DNA of 6,342 nucleotides from Alphaproteobacteria bacterium (GTDB taxonomy: Bacteria > Pseudomonadota > Alphaproteobacteria > Rhizobiales > Aestuariivirgaceae): contig JAGRLX010000266.1 of NCBI GenBank assembly GCA_020441605.1, positions 1 through 6,342 of the forward strand, in the 5' to 3' direction. A program made the translations under genes and the position numbers. This document shows positions 1-6,342 of the stretch, piece by piece. Position 1 is the stretch's first letter. Every line of letters begins with the position of its first letter. Under the pieces are notes generated by a model that did no database searches, had not been told where the DNA came from, and saw only the letters and a program-made list of their open reading frames with translations.

Positions 1-736
1 ATGGACGGACGCGACGTGGAACCCGGTAACCGGTTGCACCAAAATTGGTCCTGGGTGCGAGAATTGTTACGCAGAGCGGTTTGCGGAGCGCTGGCGCGGC
101 GTCGCCGGGCATCCATATGAGCGGGGTTTCGATCTGACGCTCTGGCCATCGCGGCTGCAGCAGCCGATGTTGTGGAAAAAGCCGCGCATGATTTTCGTTA
201 ACTCGATGAGCGACTTGTTCCACAAGGAGATCAAGCGGGCGTTCATCGACCGGGTTTTCGACACTATGGAGCAGGCCAATTGGCATGTTTACCAAGTGTT
301 GACAAAGCGCAGCTCCCTGATGCGCAACTATGTGCGGCAGCGGTACGAAGGCAATAAAATTCCATCCCACATCTGGCTCGGCGTATCCGTCGAGGATGCA
401 GATCACACGAGCCGAATCGGGCACCTGAAACAGATTGACTCGGAAGCCCGGTTCATTTCATTCGAGCCTTTACTCGGCCCCATCTCGAATGTCGACCTGC
501 GCGGCATCGCCTGGGCCATCGTTGGGGGGGAAAGCGGCCCGCGTGCACGCCCAATGGATGAAGCATGGGTCCGCAAAATCAAAGACATATGTGAGCGCGA
601 CGAAGTGGCTTTCTTCTTCAAGCAGTGGGGCGGTCCGCGTCCGAAATCAGGCGGCCGTCTACTCGACGGAGTGGAATGGAACGGCTTTCCGTGGCGAATT
701 GTGCCCAAGCCGATTCTAGATCAGTTGTCGGCCTAG
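1..736 (+). CDS. Three-Cys-motif protein, phage Gp37/Gp68 family (DUF5131), 5'-partial
   Basis: The reading frame is already open at base 2 and runs to a TAG at 734-736, giving 244 visible residues. Family members usually begin with a short stretch before the 'EWTDATWNP' block, so probably only about 8-10 residues are missing; base 1 (a) would fit the last base of the Glu codon. Visible landmarks (window residue numbers) are the three cysteines C12, C19 and C22 (CX6CX2C) within WNPVTGCTKIGPGCENCYAE, MSDLFH at 69-74, VGGESGPRARPM at 174-185 and FFFKQWGG at 204-211, all hallmarks of Pfam DUF5131. The closely spaced cysteines suggest metal or Fe-S cluster binding, perhaps radical-SAM-like, but the spacing is not the classical CX3CX2C, so this is inference. 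The product is probably cytoplasmic, as no signal peptide or membrane segment is visible. The next gene starts 16 bases downstream and encodes the family's known partner, so the two are probably co-transcribed. The true function is unknown. Confidence 0.93.
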   Translation, partial: WTDATWNPVTGCTKIGPGCENCYAERFAERWRGVAGHPYERGFDLTLWPSRLQQPMLWKKPRMIFVNSMSDLFHKEIKRAFIDRVFDTMEQANWHVYQVLTKRSSLMRNYVRQRYEGNKIPSHIWLGVSVEDADHTSRIGHLKQIDSEARFISFEPLLGPISNVDLRGIAWAIVGGESGPRARPMDEAWVRKIKDICERDEVAFFFKQWGGPRPKSGGRLLDGVEWNGFPWRIVPKPILDQLSA

Positions 737-742
737 AGGGAG
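737..742 (+). promoter_or_regulatory. Ribosome binding site for the TTG-started tcmP
   Basis: AGGGAG lies directly after the upstream TAG and 10 bases before TTG at 753-755. It supports the unusual TTG start, because no ATG or GTG in the same frame is suitably placed and the next in-frame ATG (840) would remove the conserved N-terminal region. Confidence 0.6.
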
Positions 743-752
743 CGCACAATAC

Positions 753-1658
753 TTGAAACGTGCGCACACCAAGAACGCCGTTGGGCCCTGGGCACATCAG
801 AAACTCGACGGCCTTGAAGCCTACCTCACTGCCTACACAATGGCGCTGAGCAAGCAGTCATTCACTCTGGTCTATATTGACGCATTTGCAGGCGCCGGAA
901 AATCGTGGGTGCGAGGATCTTGCAACGATGTCAGGGATGCGGATTCGCTTTTTCTCGATGAAGCGCTGGAGAGGGGCGAGGCCCAGTTCATCGAAGGCTC
1001 GCCGCGGCGAGCGCTCGGACTTGCGAAACCATTCTCAAAGTACTTCTTCTTTGACGCCGACCCTGTTCGGGTACAAGTTCTCGAAGGCCTGAAATCTGAG
1101 TACCCGGGCAAAGAGATTAGCGTCGAAGTCGGTGACGGCAACGTTCTGATCCACCGAATCCTGCCGCACATCGATAGACGGACTACCCGAGGCATTGCGT
1201 TCCTTGACCCCTATGGACCACATCTCCACTGGGACACTCTTAAAGCCCTGGGTGCCACACAGCATTTCGAAGTCATCATTAATTTCCCTCTGGGAATGGC
1301 GATCAATCGCCTCATTACCCGCTCTGGCAACATACCCGACAATTGGCGGTCGGACCTCAATGCTTGCTTTGGCGGCGATGATTGGGAAAAACTCGTTTAC
1401 AACGACACGGCCACACTTTTCGGCTCTACTGAACGGCAGAAGGTCGATGACGCTGGTGGGCGATTGCTCGACTACTACGTCCGGAGGCTTAAAGGACTGT
1501 TCGGTCACGTTGCTACACCGAGCGTCGTCAGAAACACGCGCGGCGCGCCGATCTATTACATTCTATGGGCTGGACCTCATCCTCTTGGCCACAAGATCGC
1601 GGATCACGTGTTGAAGCTTGGTGAAAGAATCGTCCTACAAAAAAAATCCAGTCGATGA
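753..1658 (+). CDS. tcmP: Three-Cys-motif partner protein TcmP
   Basis: This 301-residue protein begins at TTG with a good ribosome binding site and lies 16 bases after the three-Cys-motif gene, the arrangement that defines the family. The N-terminal W13...KL17-18 block followed by a helix is typical. The core reads like a class I AdoMet-dependent methyltransferase fold in order: YIDAFAGAGKS at 41-51 (glycine loop, motif I-like), FFFDADPVRV at 98-107 (acidic end of strand 2), VEVGDGN at 124-130, and AFLDPYGPHLHW at 149-160 (motif IV-like DPYG), followed by INFPLGMAINR at 176-186. Family assignment is firm; methyltransferase chemistry is inferred from these motifs only, and the substrate is unknown. 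It may act on, or together with, the three-Cys protein. The protein ends in RIVLQKKSSR just after an A8 tract at 1639-1646, so a frameshifted or shortened C terminus cannot be excluded. In the 60-base lines sampled by eye its GC content (about 47-57%) is lower than in the right-hand operon (about 60%), which hints at a separate origin. Confidence 0.93.
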   Translation: MKRAHTKNAVGPWAHQKLDGLEAYLTAYTMALSKQSFTLVYIDAFAGAGKSWVRGSCNDVRDADSLFLDEALERGEAQFIEGSPRRALGLAKPFSKYFFFDADPVRVQVLEGLKSEYPGKEISVEVGDGNVLIHRILPHIDRRTTRGIAFLDPYGPHLHWDTLKALGATQHFEVIINFPLGMAINRLITRSGNIPDNWRSDLNACFGGDDWEKLVYNDTATLFGSTERQKVDDAGGRLLDYYVRRLKGLFGHVATPSVVRNTRGAPIYYILWAGPHPLGHKIADHVLKLGERIVLQKKSSR

Positions 1659-1970
1659 TTACCGCTTGTCAAAATGTAATCTTCACCACAATCTTAGCGG
1701 TGAGCGTCGCCATCACCTGCCCGGCGGTCTAGGACTATTCCGCTTCCTCGAAAGCTGGACGGTCTCGGCCGTACGGTGCCGCACGTTGCGCAGATGCTCA
1801 ATGATCAGAGTGTCGAGAGCGATGCCATCAGCGAATGCCTGAAGCGGCAAAAGGCATCGCGATGAGCGTCTTTTCGGCGGGCATGAAGCGGTCCGCAGAT
1901 CGTGGCATCAGATGAAGTAGCCGCCTCGTGGCCGAGTAGCGCTGAAGCGGACTTGACCGCGCCTGGGTCA
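1659..1970. other. Intergenic seam between convergent units, no intact gene seen
   Basis: These 312 bases separate the ends of tcmP (+) and the AlbA_2 gene (-). No open frame here has a recognisable product, a good start and a ribosome binding site. The longest forward stretch in the tcmP frame after its stop runs from 1704 to a TGA at 1863-1865 (53 codons) and includes GRTVPHVAQMLNDQS; it could be the decayed tail of a lost gene. A reverse-strand frame through 1805-2041 mostly overlaps the end of the AlbA_2 gene. Small inverted repeats exist (ACCGCT at 1661-1666 with AGCGGT at 1696-1701; the palindrome CCGTACGG at 1769-1776), but none has the stem and T-tract of a clear terminator. Confidence 0.6.
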
Positions 1971-1998
1971 TCAAAACCGACCGCGCCGCAAACGGTCG
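1971..1998 (-). terminator. Possible weak hairpin terminator at the operon end
   Basis: Read on the minus strand, CGACCG (1998-1993) pairs with CGGTCG (1983-1978) around a 9-base loop and is followed by GTTTTGA. The TGA is the stop codon of the AlbA_2 gene. The stem is only 6 pairs and the T-run only four bases, so this may be chance within coding sequence. Confidence 0.22.
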
Positions 1999-3308
1999 AG
2001 TTCGGTATCCACCAACTCGAAGGGAAGAGCGAAAAAGTCAAAGCGCTCGTAGAGCGGCGTCAAGAGACTATGCATGACCTCAGCCAGATTGTCCCGAATC
2101 TGGTCGGGTGTGGCCAGAGCAGTTAGCGCGATCTCGCCGGTCTGACTTGCGCAGTCATTAAAGATAGCTCGGCTGCCGCCGATGCTGGTGAGATGACGAT
2201 TCATGAGACCGGTGAACCGACACTCGATGGCAATGGCGTCAACGTCCTCGAAGGTTTCAGCAAGTCTTGAAGCGAACAGTATGCCCTCGCCAATGCGCCA
2301 GACCGGAAGCGTGACGTCGATTGCCGTGCCTGGCGCCACTCGTTCAGGCAGTCCGTCCTCAGTGTAGCCGCGGATCGTGTAGAGCTTGCCGTCGGGCGAT
2401 GCCCGCCAGAAATCGCAATGGGCTGGCTCGCTCTCCATCCAGTCTTCCCGGACGGGACGTCCCACCCACGCTTCGACGAAGTTATCGTGGGGATACGGAG
2501 TCCAGCCTGGCGTAGTCATGTCGAGAAAGGTGGACCAGCCAGTGAGCCTGACTCGCCGTGCGAAGCCGAGCCTTTCCTGAAGTTGGACCAAGCTGGCAGC
2601 AGGCTGCGCGCCGACAAGCGAAAAACCCATCTCATAGCAGCCACGTGGAAAGCGAGCGGGGGCATCTTCGGGCATGTCGGCGGTCAACTCTTCCCACCTC
2701 GCGCGGGCTGCTTCGCAGAATGCGTGGAGCTGGGCGGCTGCATCGGGTATCGGGGCAGGCGCTTCGACCCGACCGGAAACAATCGACCTGATGGCCTCAA
2801 GCATGTCATCACGGCCTGCGCGAACGCATCGGCGAAGCAGCGCACGCCACTCCTCTCCGGTCTGTGGCTCCTCGCTACGCGGGCCGGGCTTCCTTATGTA
2901 GCAACGGTTTTGCGCGATGATGTTTTGACAGTCGCGCTTGCTCATAACCGGCTCGGTCATATTGCCCGGCACGATAATAACCGGGTGAACGACCCCACTT
3001 GCCGGATGGGGAACATTGTAGACCTCGCAATGAAATTCCGGCGTGGCAAAGCGATGGATGGCCGCATTGACGGCGTCCTGAGAGACTTCGGGAATGTGGG
3101 CCAGGCGCTGCGATCCGACGAGCTGATGCCCCTGATCCTCAAGGCCCATGATGATGTAGCCGCCGCCGTGATTGGCAATGGCAATGGCAGCCTTTGCCAG
3201 CACTGCCTTGTGCTCGGTGGTGGTGAGGTCAAGCCACCCCTTGTATTCGGCATCGAGAGCTTCGCGCGGCTCGGTGACTAGAGGCTGAAGTTCCTGGATA
3301 GAGGGCAT
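1971..3308 (-). CDS. AlbA_2 (Schlafen-like) domain protein, last gene of the operon
   Basis: The 445-residue protein starts at ATG (3308-3306), 3 bases after the TAG of the GIY-YIG gene. A GGAG sits about 13 bases upstream, longer than ideal, so translational coupling is likely. Residues about 13-147 form an AlbA_2 domain (the prokaryotic Schlafen-type domain): EALDAEYK at 16-23, IAIANHGGGYIIMGLED at 42-58 and a closing RCYIRKPGPRSEE at 135-147. E16, E21 and D58 fall where the ExxxxE and D residues of the Schlafen RNase site are expected, so RNA- or tRNA-directed nuclease activity is possible but inferred. Many bacterial AlbA_2 proteins carry an ATPase-like or winged-helix part after this domain; I see no Walker motif here. 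Residues about 180-445 are unrecognised, rich in Trp and aromatic patches (for example GWSTFLDMTTPGWTPYP), with no membrane segment, and may be a sensor or partner-binding module. It probably acts in the cytoplasm with the helicase and GIY-YIG proteins. Domain call firm, role uncertain. Confidence 0.88.
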   Translation of the reverse strand: MPSIQELQPLVTEPREALDAEYKGWLDLTTTEHKAVLAKAAIAIANHGGGYIIMGLEDQGHQLVGSQRLAHIPEVSQDAVNAAIHRFATPEFHCEVYNVPHPASGVVHPVIIVPGNMTEPVMSKRDCQNIIAQNRCYIRKPGPRSEEPQTGEEWRALLRRCVRAGRDDMLEAIRSIVSGRVEAPAPIPDAAAQLHAFCEAARARWEELTADMPEDAPARFPRGCYEMGFSLVGAQPAASLVQLQERLGFARRVRLTGWSTFLDMTTPGWTPYPHDNFVEAWVGRPVREDWMESEPAHCDFWRASPDGKLYTIRGYTEDGLPERVAPGTAIDVTLPVWRIGEGILFASRLAETFEDVDAIAIECRFTGLMNRHLTSIGGSRAIFNDCASQTGEIALTALATPDQIRDNLAEVMHSLLTPLYERFDFFALPFELVDTELDRLRRGRF

Positions 3309-3311
3309 CGT

Positions 3312-4496
3312 CTACAAGTTGCTCCGTACAAGCGCGGCGGCCTTCGGATCGTATCTGTAGCCGGTAATGGTGCCGTCCTTGATCCTTCCCACCGCCTCGT
3401 CGATGACAAACAGCGGGACAAGGAACCATTCGCGCGGGATCACGGGATTTCCGAAACGATCCTTGATCTCGATGTCGAGCCGCGCCGGATCGAAAATGCG
3501 GTGGATGAGGTTTTCGAGCTTCGTCCGGTTGATATTCGCCAGCTTGTAGGTGGCGATGATCTCCACGTCGGCCAGCAGAAAGGTCGGGTCGAGCTTGGCA
3601 TTGGTGATCCGCGCTTTCACGTCGCCGCCAGTCACCCCGATCTTGTGCAATACGTCGCGATGCTGTGCGATAGCAGGATCATTGGACTTGCTGCGCAGCA
3701 CATAGATCGTGCCGCTGGCGAGGTCGCCGTCTTCGCTTTCTCCGGCGAACAGCGGCCCTGCAACCGGATCGGTGATCCGCCGGCCCGCCTCATCTCGGTG
3801 GAGCGCACGCTGTAGAGAGCGCAGCAATACGTCGCTTTCCGTGCCATTGTCGTAGATGACGCGCAACCGGCTATCGCGGCGCTCATACTCCGTCATGAAC
3901 TCCTCGCCGACTTCGGCGACATAGGCGATCTGACCGCCGACGATGAAGAACTCGCTCTTCTTGATCTCGGCCATCGTCTGGAAGCGCCGCGTCTGGCGTA
4001 TGCCGGCGTCGAGGTCTTTCCTGACCTGGGCGAACAGCGGCTTGAATGTCTCGAAATCCTTGCAGGGCGTGCGGTTGGCGATTTCCTCGGCCGCGCGCTT
4101 GTCGGCGGCGGTGCGGACATGGCGCAAGTCCGTAATATCGGACGCGCCTTCCACGCCTTCCAGTTCGGCCAACAACTCGTCGTCGTCCATTGTCTCGACG
4201 GGCGGGGCGGGTGCCATCGCCGTGCCGGCCAGAAGGCCCTGACGGTCAAGCGGGACAAGAAGCGAACGGCATTCCTCAAGCGTGCGCAGCCGGTCGAGGC
4301 GCACCGCATAAAGCCGCTCGAAAATGTCGCGGTCCTCGCCATGCTGCGGGGCGTGGCCATGCGTGTCGGCAAACCGCTGGATTTCCTCAAAACCGGCGAT
4401 GATGCGCTCCTCGCGCGGGGAGCGCCCACCCTCTTTCTCTTGCGGGGCGAAGTCGGCGAGTTCTTCCGCCAGTTGGTCAAGATCGAGATCAGTCAT
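3312..4496 (-). CDS. GIY-YIG nuclease family protein (T5orf172-like)
   Basis: The 394-residue protein begins at ATG (4496-4494), overlapping the helicase stop by 8 bases, with AGAAGGG just upstream. The C-terminal nuclease domain spans about 260-360. GTIYVL at 262-267 is the 'GIY' strand (Y265), HKIGVT at 284-289 the 'YIG' strand, R296 in DVKARI the conserved arginine, E328 in KLENLIH the expected metal-binding catalytic glutamate, and REWF at 355-358 the closing motif seen in T5orf172-type members. All key residues appear present, so it is probably an active DNA endonuclease. The N-terminal part (1-170) is acidic and helical, probably for protein contacts. A middle segment at 182-233 (EFFIVGGQIAYVAEVGEEF ... 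NGTESDVLLRSLQRAL) looks like a small conserved beta domain that could bind nucleic acid or partners. It likely cuts DNA delivered or unwound by the helicase encoded just upstream. Nuclease family assignment is firm; target and partner are inferred. Confidence 0.9.
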   Translation of the reverse strand: MTDLDLDQLAEELADFAPQEKEGGRSPREERIIAGFEEIQRFADTHGHAPQHGEDRDIFERLYAVRLDRLRTLEECRSLLVPLDRQGLLAGTAMAPAPPVETMDDDELLAELEGVEGASDITDLRHVRTAADKRAAEEIANRTPCKDFETFKPLFAQVRKDLDAGIRQTRRFQTMAEIKKSEFFIVGGQIAYVAEVGEEFMTEYERRDSRLRVIYDNGTESDVLLRSLQRALHRDEAGRRITDPVAGPLFAGESEDGDLASGTIYVLRSKSNDPAIAQHRDVLHKIGVTGGDVKARITNAKLDPTFLLADVEIIATYKLANINRTKLENLIHRIFDPARLDIEIKDRFGNPVIPREWFLVPLFVIDEAVGRIKDGTITGYRYDPKAAALVRSNL

Positions 4497-6342
4497 AACG
4501 CCCTTCTTTCTTGAATCGCATGAAGGCCATCGCGCCCTCCGCCATGCGCCGCTCCCATGCGTCCTGCGCGTTGATGGATGGAAGCCGGCTGCGCTCCTTC
4601 TTGAACCTAGCCGCGCGAACGGCCAATTCCCGTGCTTCCTCCGGCGTCAGGCTGGTGCGCTTGGCGGCAATCGCCGCCGCAACTTGTTTCAAGCTGTTCT
4701 CGCTCATGGTCTTTGCGAGGATGGCGTAGGCCTCGCCGAACGGATTGATGCGGTCGATCAGGTCGATGTCGAGTTCGCGCACGTCCATCGCGAATTTGCG
4801 AACGCCGTCGATCAGGGCGGTATTGGTGCTCTGCTCGGTGTCGCTGCCGCCTCCACCGCCCGCGCCAAGCGCGATCTGCTTGGCCTGCTGCGTGATGTTG
4901 AGGGCGGCGATGGCGTGCTGGCGCACGGCCTCCTGATCTTCCTCGTCGAGTCCCGGATATTTGTCCTTGATGATCTTCCCCATGCGCACCTGGGTCAGTT
5001 CCTCGGGGATCAGTTCCTCGTCGAACAGCCCGCGCTCGATGGCCGTCTTGTCCTGCACGAAGGCGGCGATCACCTCGTTCAGATCCTCTGTGCAGATGCG
5101 CGTGGCCTCCTTGCTCTTGGGTTCGGCAAGGCCCTTGATCTCGATGTGGAATTGCCGGGTCTGCTCGTTGAAGCCGACATTGCCCTTGTTCGGATCGTAG
5201 CCGCTTTCACCGTAGTCGAAGCCTTCAACCGGACCACTCTGGGGATTCTTCGGCGTGAAGTTGAAGCGCGGCGCGAGCACCTGTTCCATCAACAGGCTGG
5301 CGGCGATGGCTTTCAGCGTATCGTTGACGGCCTCGGTGACGGCGTCCTCGGAGGCGTCAGGCTCGGCGATCAGGTTGGTGAAGCGCGCGCGGGTCTTGCC
5401 CGGCGCGTCGCGGGTCGCGCGGCCGATGATCTGCACGATCTCGGTGAGGCTGGACCGGTAGCCGACGGTCAGCGCATGCTCGCACCAAATCCAGTCGAAG
5501 CCCTCCTTCGCCATTCCAAGCGCGATGATAATGTCGACGTGGTCGCGGTTGCTCTTCTGCGCCGGGTCCTTCAGCGCGGCCGAAACCTTATCCCGCTTGG
5601 CCGGATCGTCATCGACAAGGTCAGCGATGCGCACTACGCGGCCGTCCGGCTGCTTGACCAACTGGAAGCCGGTGGCTGGGTCGGTTCCCTGCCAGTCGCC
5701 CAGGGCCTCGATGATATGCTCCACCTCCCTGATCTTGTCCTTCGTGCTTTCGCGCGAATTGACGCTCGGGATGTGGACGATGGTTTTCTCGGCAGGGTCC
5801 AGGACGGCGAGGATGTCCTCGGCATAGGAGCCGGAATAGAAGAAATAGCTGATGTCAAGCTGCTTGAGATATTCGTAGCCGTTCAGCTGCTCATAATAGG
5901 TGTAGGTAACGGTATCGAATTTCGCCTCGTCGTGGGGGGCCAGGACCGGCACGGCATCGCCCCGGAAGTAGGAGCCGGTCATGGCGACGATATGCACCTT
6001 GTCGCGGGCGATGAATGCCCCGAGATGCTGGCCTAGCTTGCTGTCCGGGTCGGCCGAAACATGGTGGAATTCGTCTACGGCGATGAGCCGGCCATCGAAC
6101 TTCTCGACGCCGAATTTCTCCACCGCGAAGCGGAAGGTCGCATGGGTGCAGACCAGTACTTTGTCGGCGCTGTCCAGAAATGCACCGAGAGAGTTGACTT
6201 TGCCGCCGTTGTCGGAACCGGGCGCGTCGCAGAGGTTCCATTTCGGTTCGACCTTCCAGTCGGCCCAAAAGCCGAAATTGCTCAGCGGCTCGTTATGAAA
6301 ACTCGCGCCGATGGATTTTTCCGGCACGACGATGATGGCCTG
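4489..6342 (-). CDS. DEAD/DEAH-like superfamily 2 helicase, N terminus beyond window
   Basis: The frame is open to the right edge (first visible codons QAIIVV), so the GTG at 6327-6325 is internal and not the start; 617 residues are visible before TGA at 4491-4489. Visible SF2 helicase motifs (window residues) are VLVCTH at 62-67 (motif Ib-like), the Walker B box DEFHH at 90-94, VAMTGS at 119-124 (motif III, in place of SAT), ALGMAKEGFDW at 274-284 (motif V) and QIIGRATR at 304-311 (motif VI with arginine fingers). Motif I (Walker A) must lie outside the window. The layout resembles the helicase subunits of restriction enzymes (ResIII/type III-like) and defence helicases rather than housekeeping ones. 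After the motor, residues 350-617 hold a long unassigned region with a glycine-rich linker GAGGGGGS at 493-500 and a charged helical C terminus. It is the first visible gene of the operon and is translationally coupled to the GIY-YIG nuclease. It probably couples ATP hydrolysis to translocation or unwinding of nucleic acid; the polarity and substrate cannot be read from the sequence. Confidence 0.92.
   Translation of the reverse strand, partial: QAIIVVPEKSIGASFHNEPLSNFGFWADWKVEPKWNLCDAPGSDNGGKVNSLGAFLDSADKVLVCTHATFRFAVEKFGVEKFDGRLIAVDEFHHVSADPDSKLGQHLGAFIARDKVHIVAMTGSYFRGDAVPVLAPHDEAKFDTVTYTYYEQLNGYEYLKQLDISYFFYSGSYAEDILAVLDPAEKTIVHIPSVNSRESTKDKIREVEHIIEALGDWQGTDPATGFQLVKQPDGRVVRIADLVDDDPAKRDKVSAALKDPAQKSNRDHVDIIIALGMAKEGFDWIWCEHALTVGYRSSLTEIVQIIGRATRDAPGKTRARFTNLIAEPDASEDAVTEAVNDTLKAIAASLLMEQVLAPRFNFTPKNPQSGPVEGFDYGESGYDPNKGNVGFNEQTRQFHIEIKGLAEPKSKEATRICTEDLNEVIAAFVQDKTAIERGLFDEELIPEELTQVRMGKIIKDKYPGLDEEDQEAVRQHAIAALNITQQAKQIALGAGGGGGSDTEQSTNTALIDGVRKFAMDVRELDIDLIDRINPFGEAYAILAKTMSENSLKQVAAAIAAKRTSLTPEEARELAVRAARFKKERSRLPSINAQDAWERRMAEGAMAFMRFKKEGRYD
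4501..4507 (-). promoter_or_regulatory. Ribosome binding site for the GIY-YIG gene
   Basis: On the minus strand AGAAGGG lies 4 bases before the ATG at 4496. It sits inside the last codons of the helicase gene and supports the start that overlaps the helicase stop. Confidence 0.6.

Noticed and set aside
1..120. ATG at base 1 as a gene start
   Set aside because: It is in a different frame from the three-Cys gene and reaches a stop at 118-120; the conserved protein lies in the frame starting at base 2.
167..736. ATG at 167 as the start of the three-Cys gene
   Set aside because: Starting there would delete the three cysteines and the conserved WNPVTGC block, which are in frame upstream.
1661..1701. 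Inverted repeat ACCGCT/AGCGGT after tcmP as its terminator
   Set aside because: Six pairs around a 29-base loop with no following T-run is too weak.
1805..2041. Minus-strand 78-codon frame across the intergenic region
   Set aside because: It overlaps the AlbA_2 end in another frame and shows no recognisable sequence or ribosome binding site.
2418..3281. A 287-codon + strand frame opposite the AlbA_2 gene
   Set aside because: The minus-strand frame carries a recognisable AlbA_2 domain and operon spacing; the + frame has no family features or ribosome binding site.
4324..6036. A 570-codon open frame on the + strand opposite the helicase and the start of the GIY-YIG gene
   Set aside because: It is antisense to a gene with clear helicase motifs, has no domain signature, and long antisense frames are expected in GC-rich coding DNA.
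6325..6327. GTG near the right edge as the helicase start
   Set aside because: The frame stays open to the edge and the Walker A motif has not yet been reached, so the real start is outside the window.

Overview
The window looks like accessory DNA of a GC-rich Gram-negative bacterium, most likely a proteobacterium. This is judged only from base composition, codon choice and the protein families present, so it is tentative. No rRNA, tRNA, CRISPR array or intact insertion sequence was found. The window cuts through a gene at each end.

Left part (1-1658, + strand) holds a two-gene cassette. The first gene is a nearly complete member of the 'phage Gp37/Gp68' family (DUF5131), which carries a three-cysteine motif near its N terminus. 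Sixteen bases after it comes a TTG-started gene for its usual companion, the three-Cys-motif partner protein TcmP, which shows methyltransferase-like sequence motifs. The pair is known from variable regions of bacterial genomes, but I know of no established biochemical role.

Middle (1659-1970) is about 310 bases between two convergent units, with no convincing intact gene. It looks like the seam between two independently acquired modules and may contain a decayed reading frame.

Right part (1971-6342, - strand) is a tightly packed operon read from right to left: a superfamily 2 helicase (its N terminus lies beyond the right edge), then a GIY-YIG nuclease whose start overlaps the helicase stop by 8 bases, then an AlbA_2 (Schlafen-like) protein starting 3 bases after the GIY-YIG stop. 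A helicase motor plus two predicted nucleic-acid-acting proteins in one coupled unit, next to a tcm cassette, fits a defence island. I cannot match this three-gene set to a named anti-phage or restriction system, so it is the best candidate in the window for an undescribed system. That role is inference from family membership and gene arrangement.
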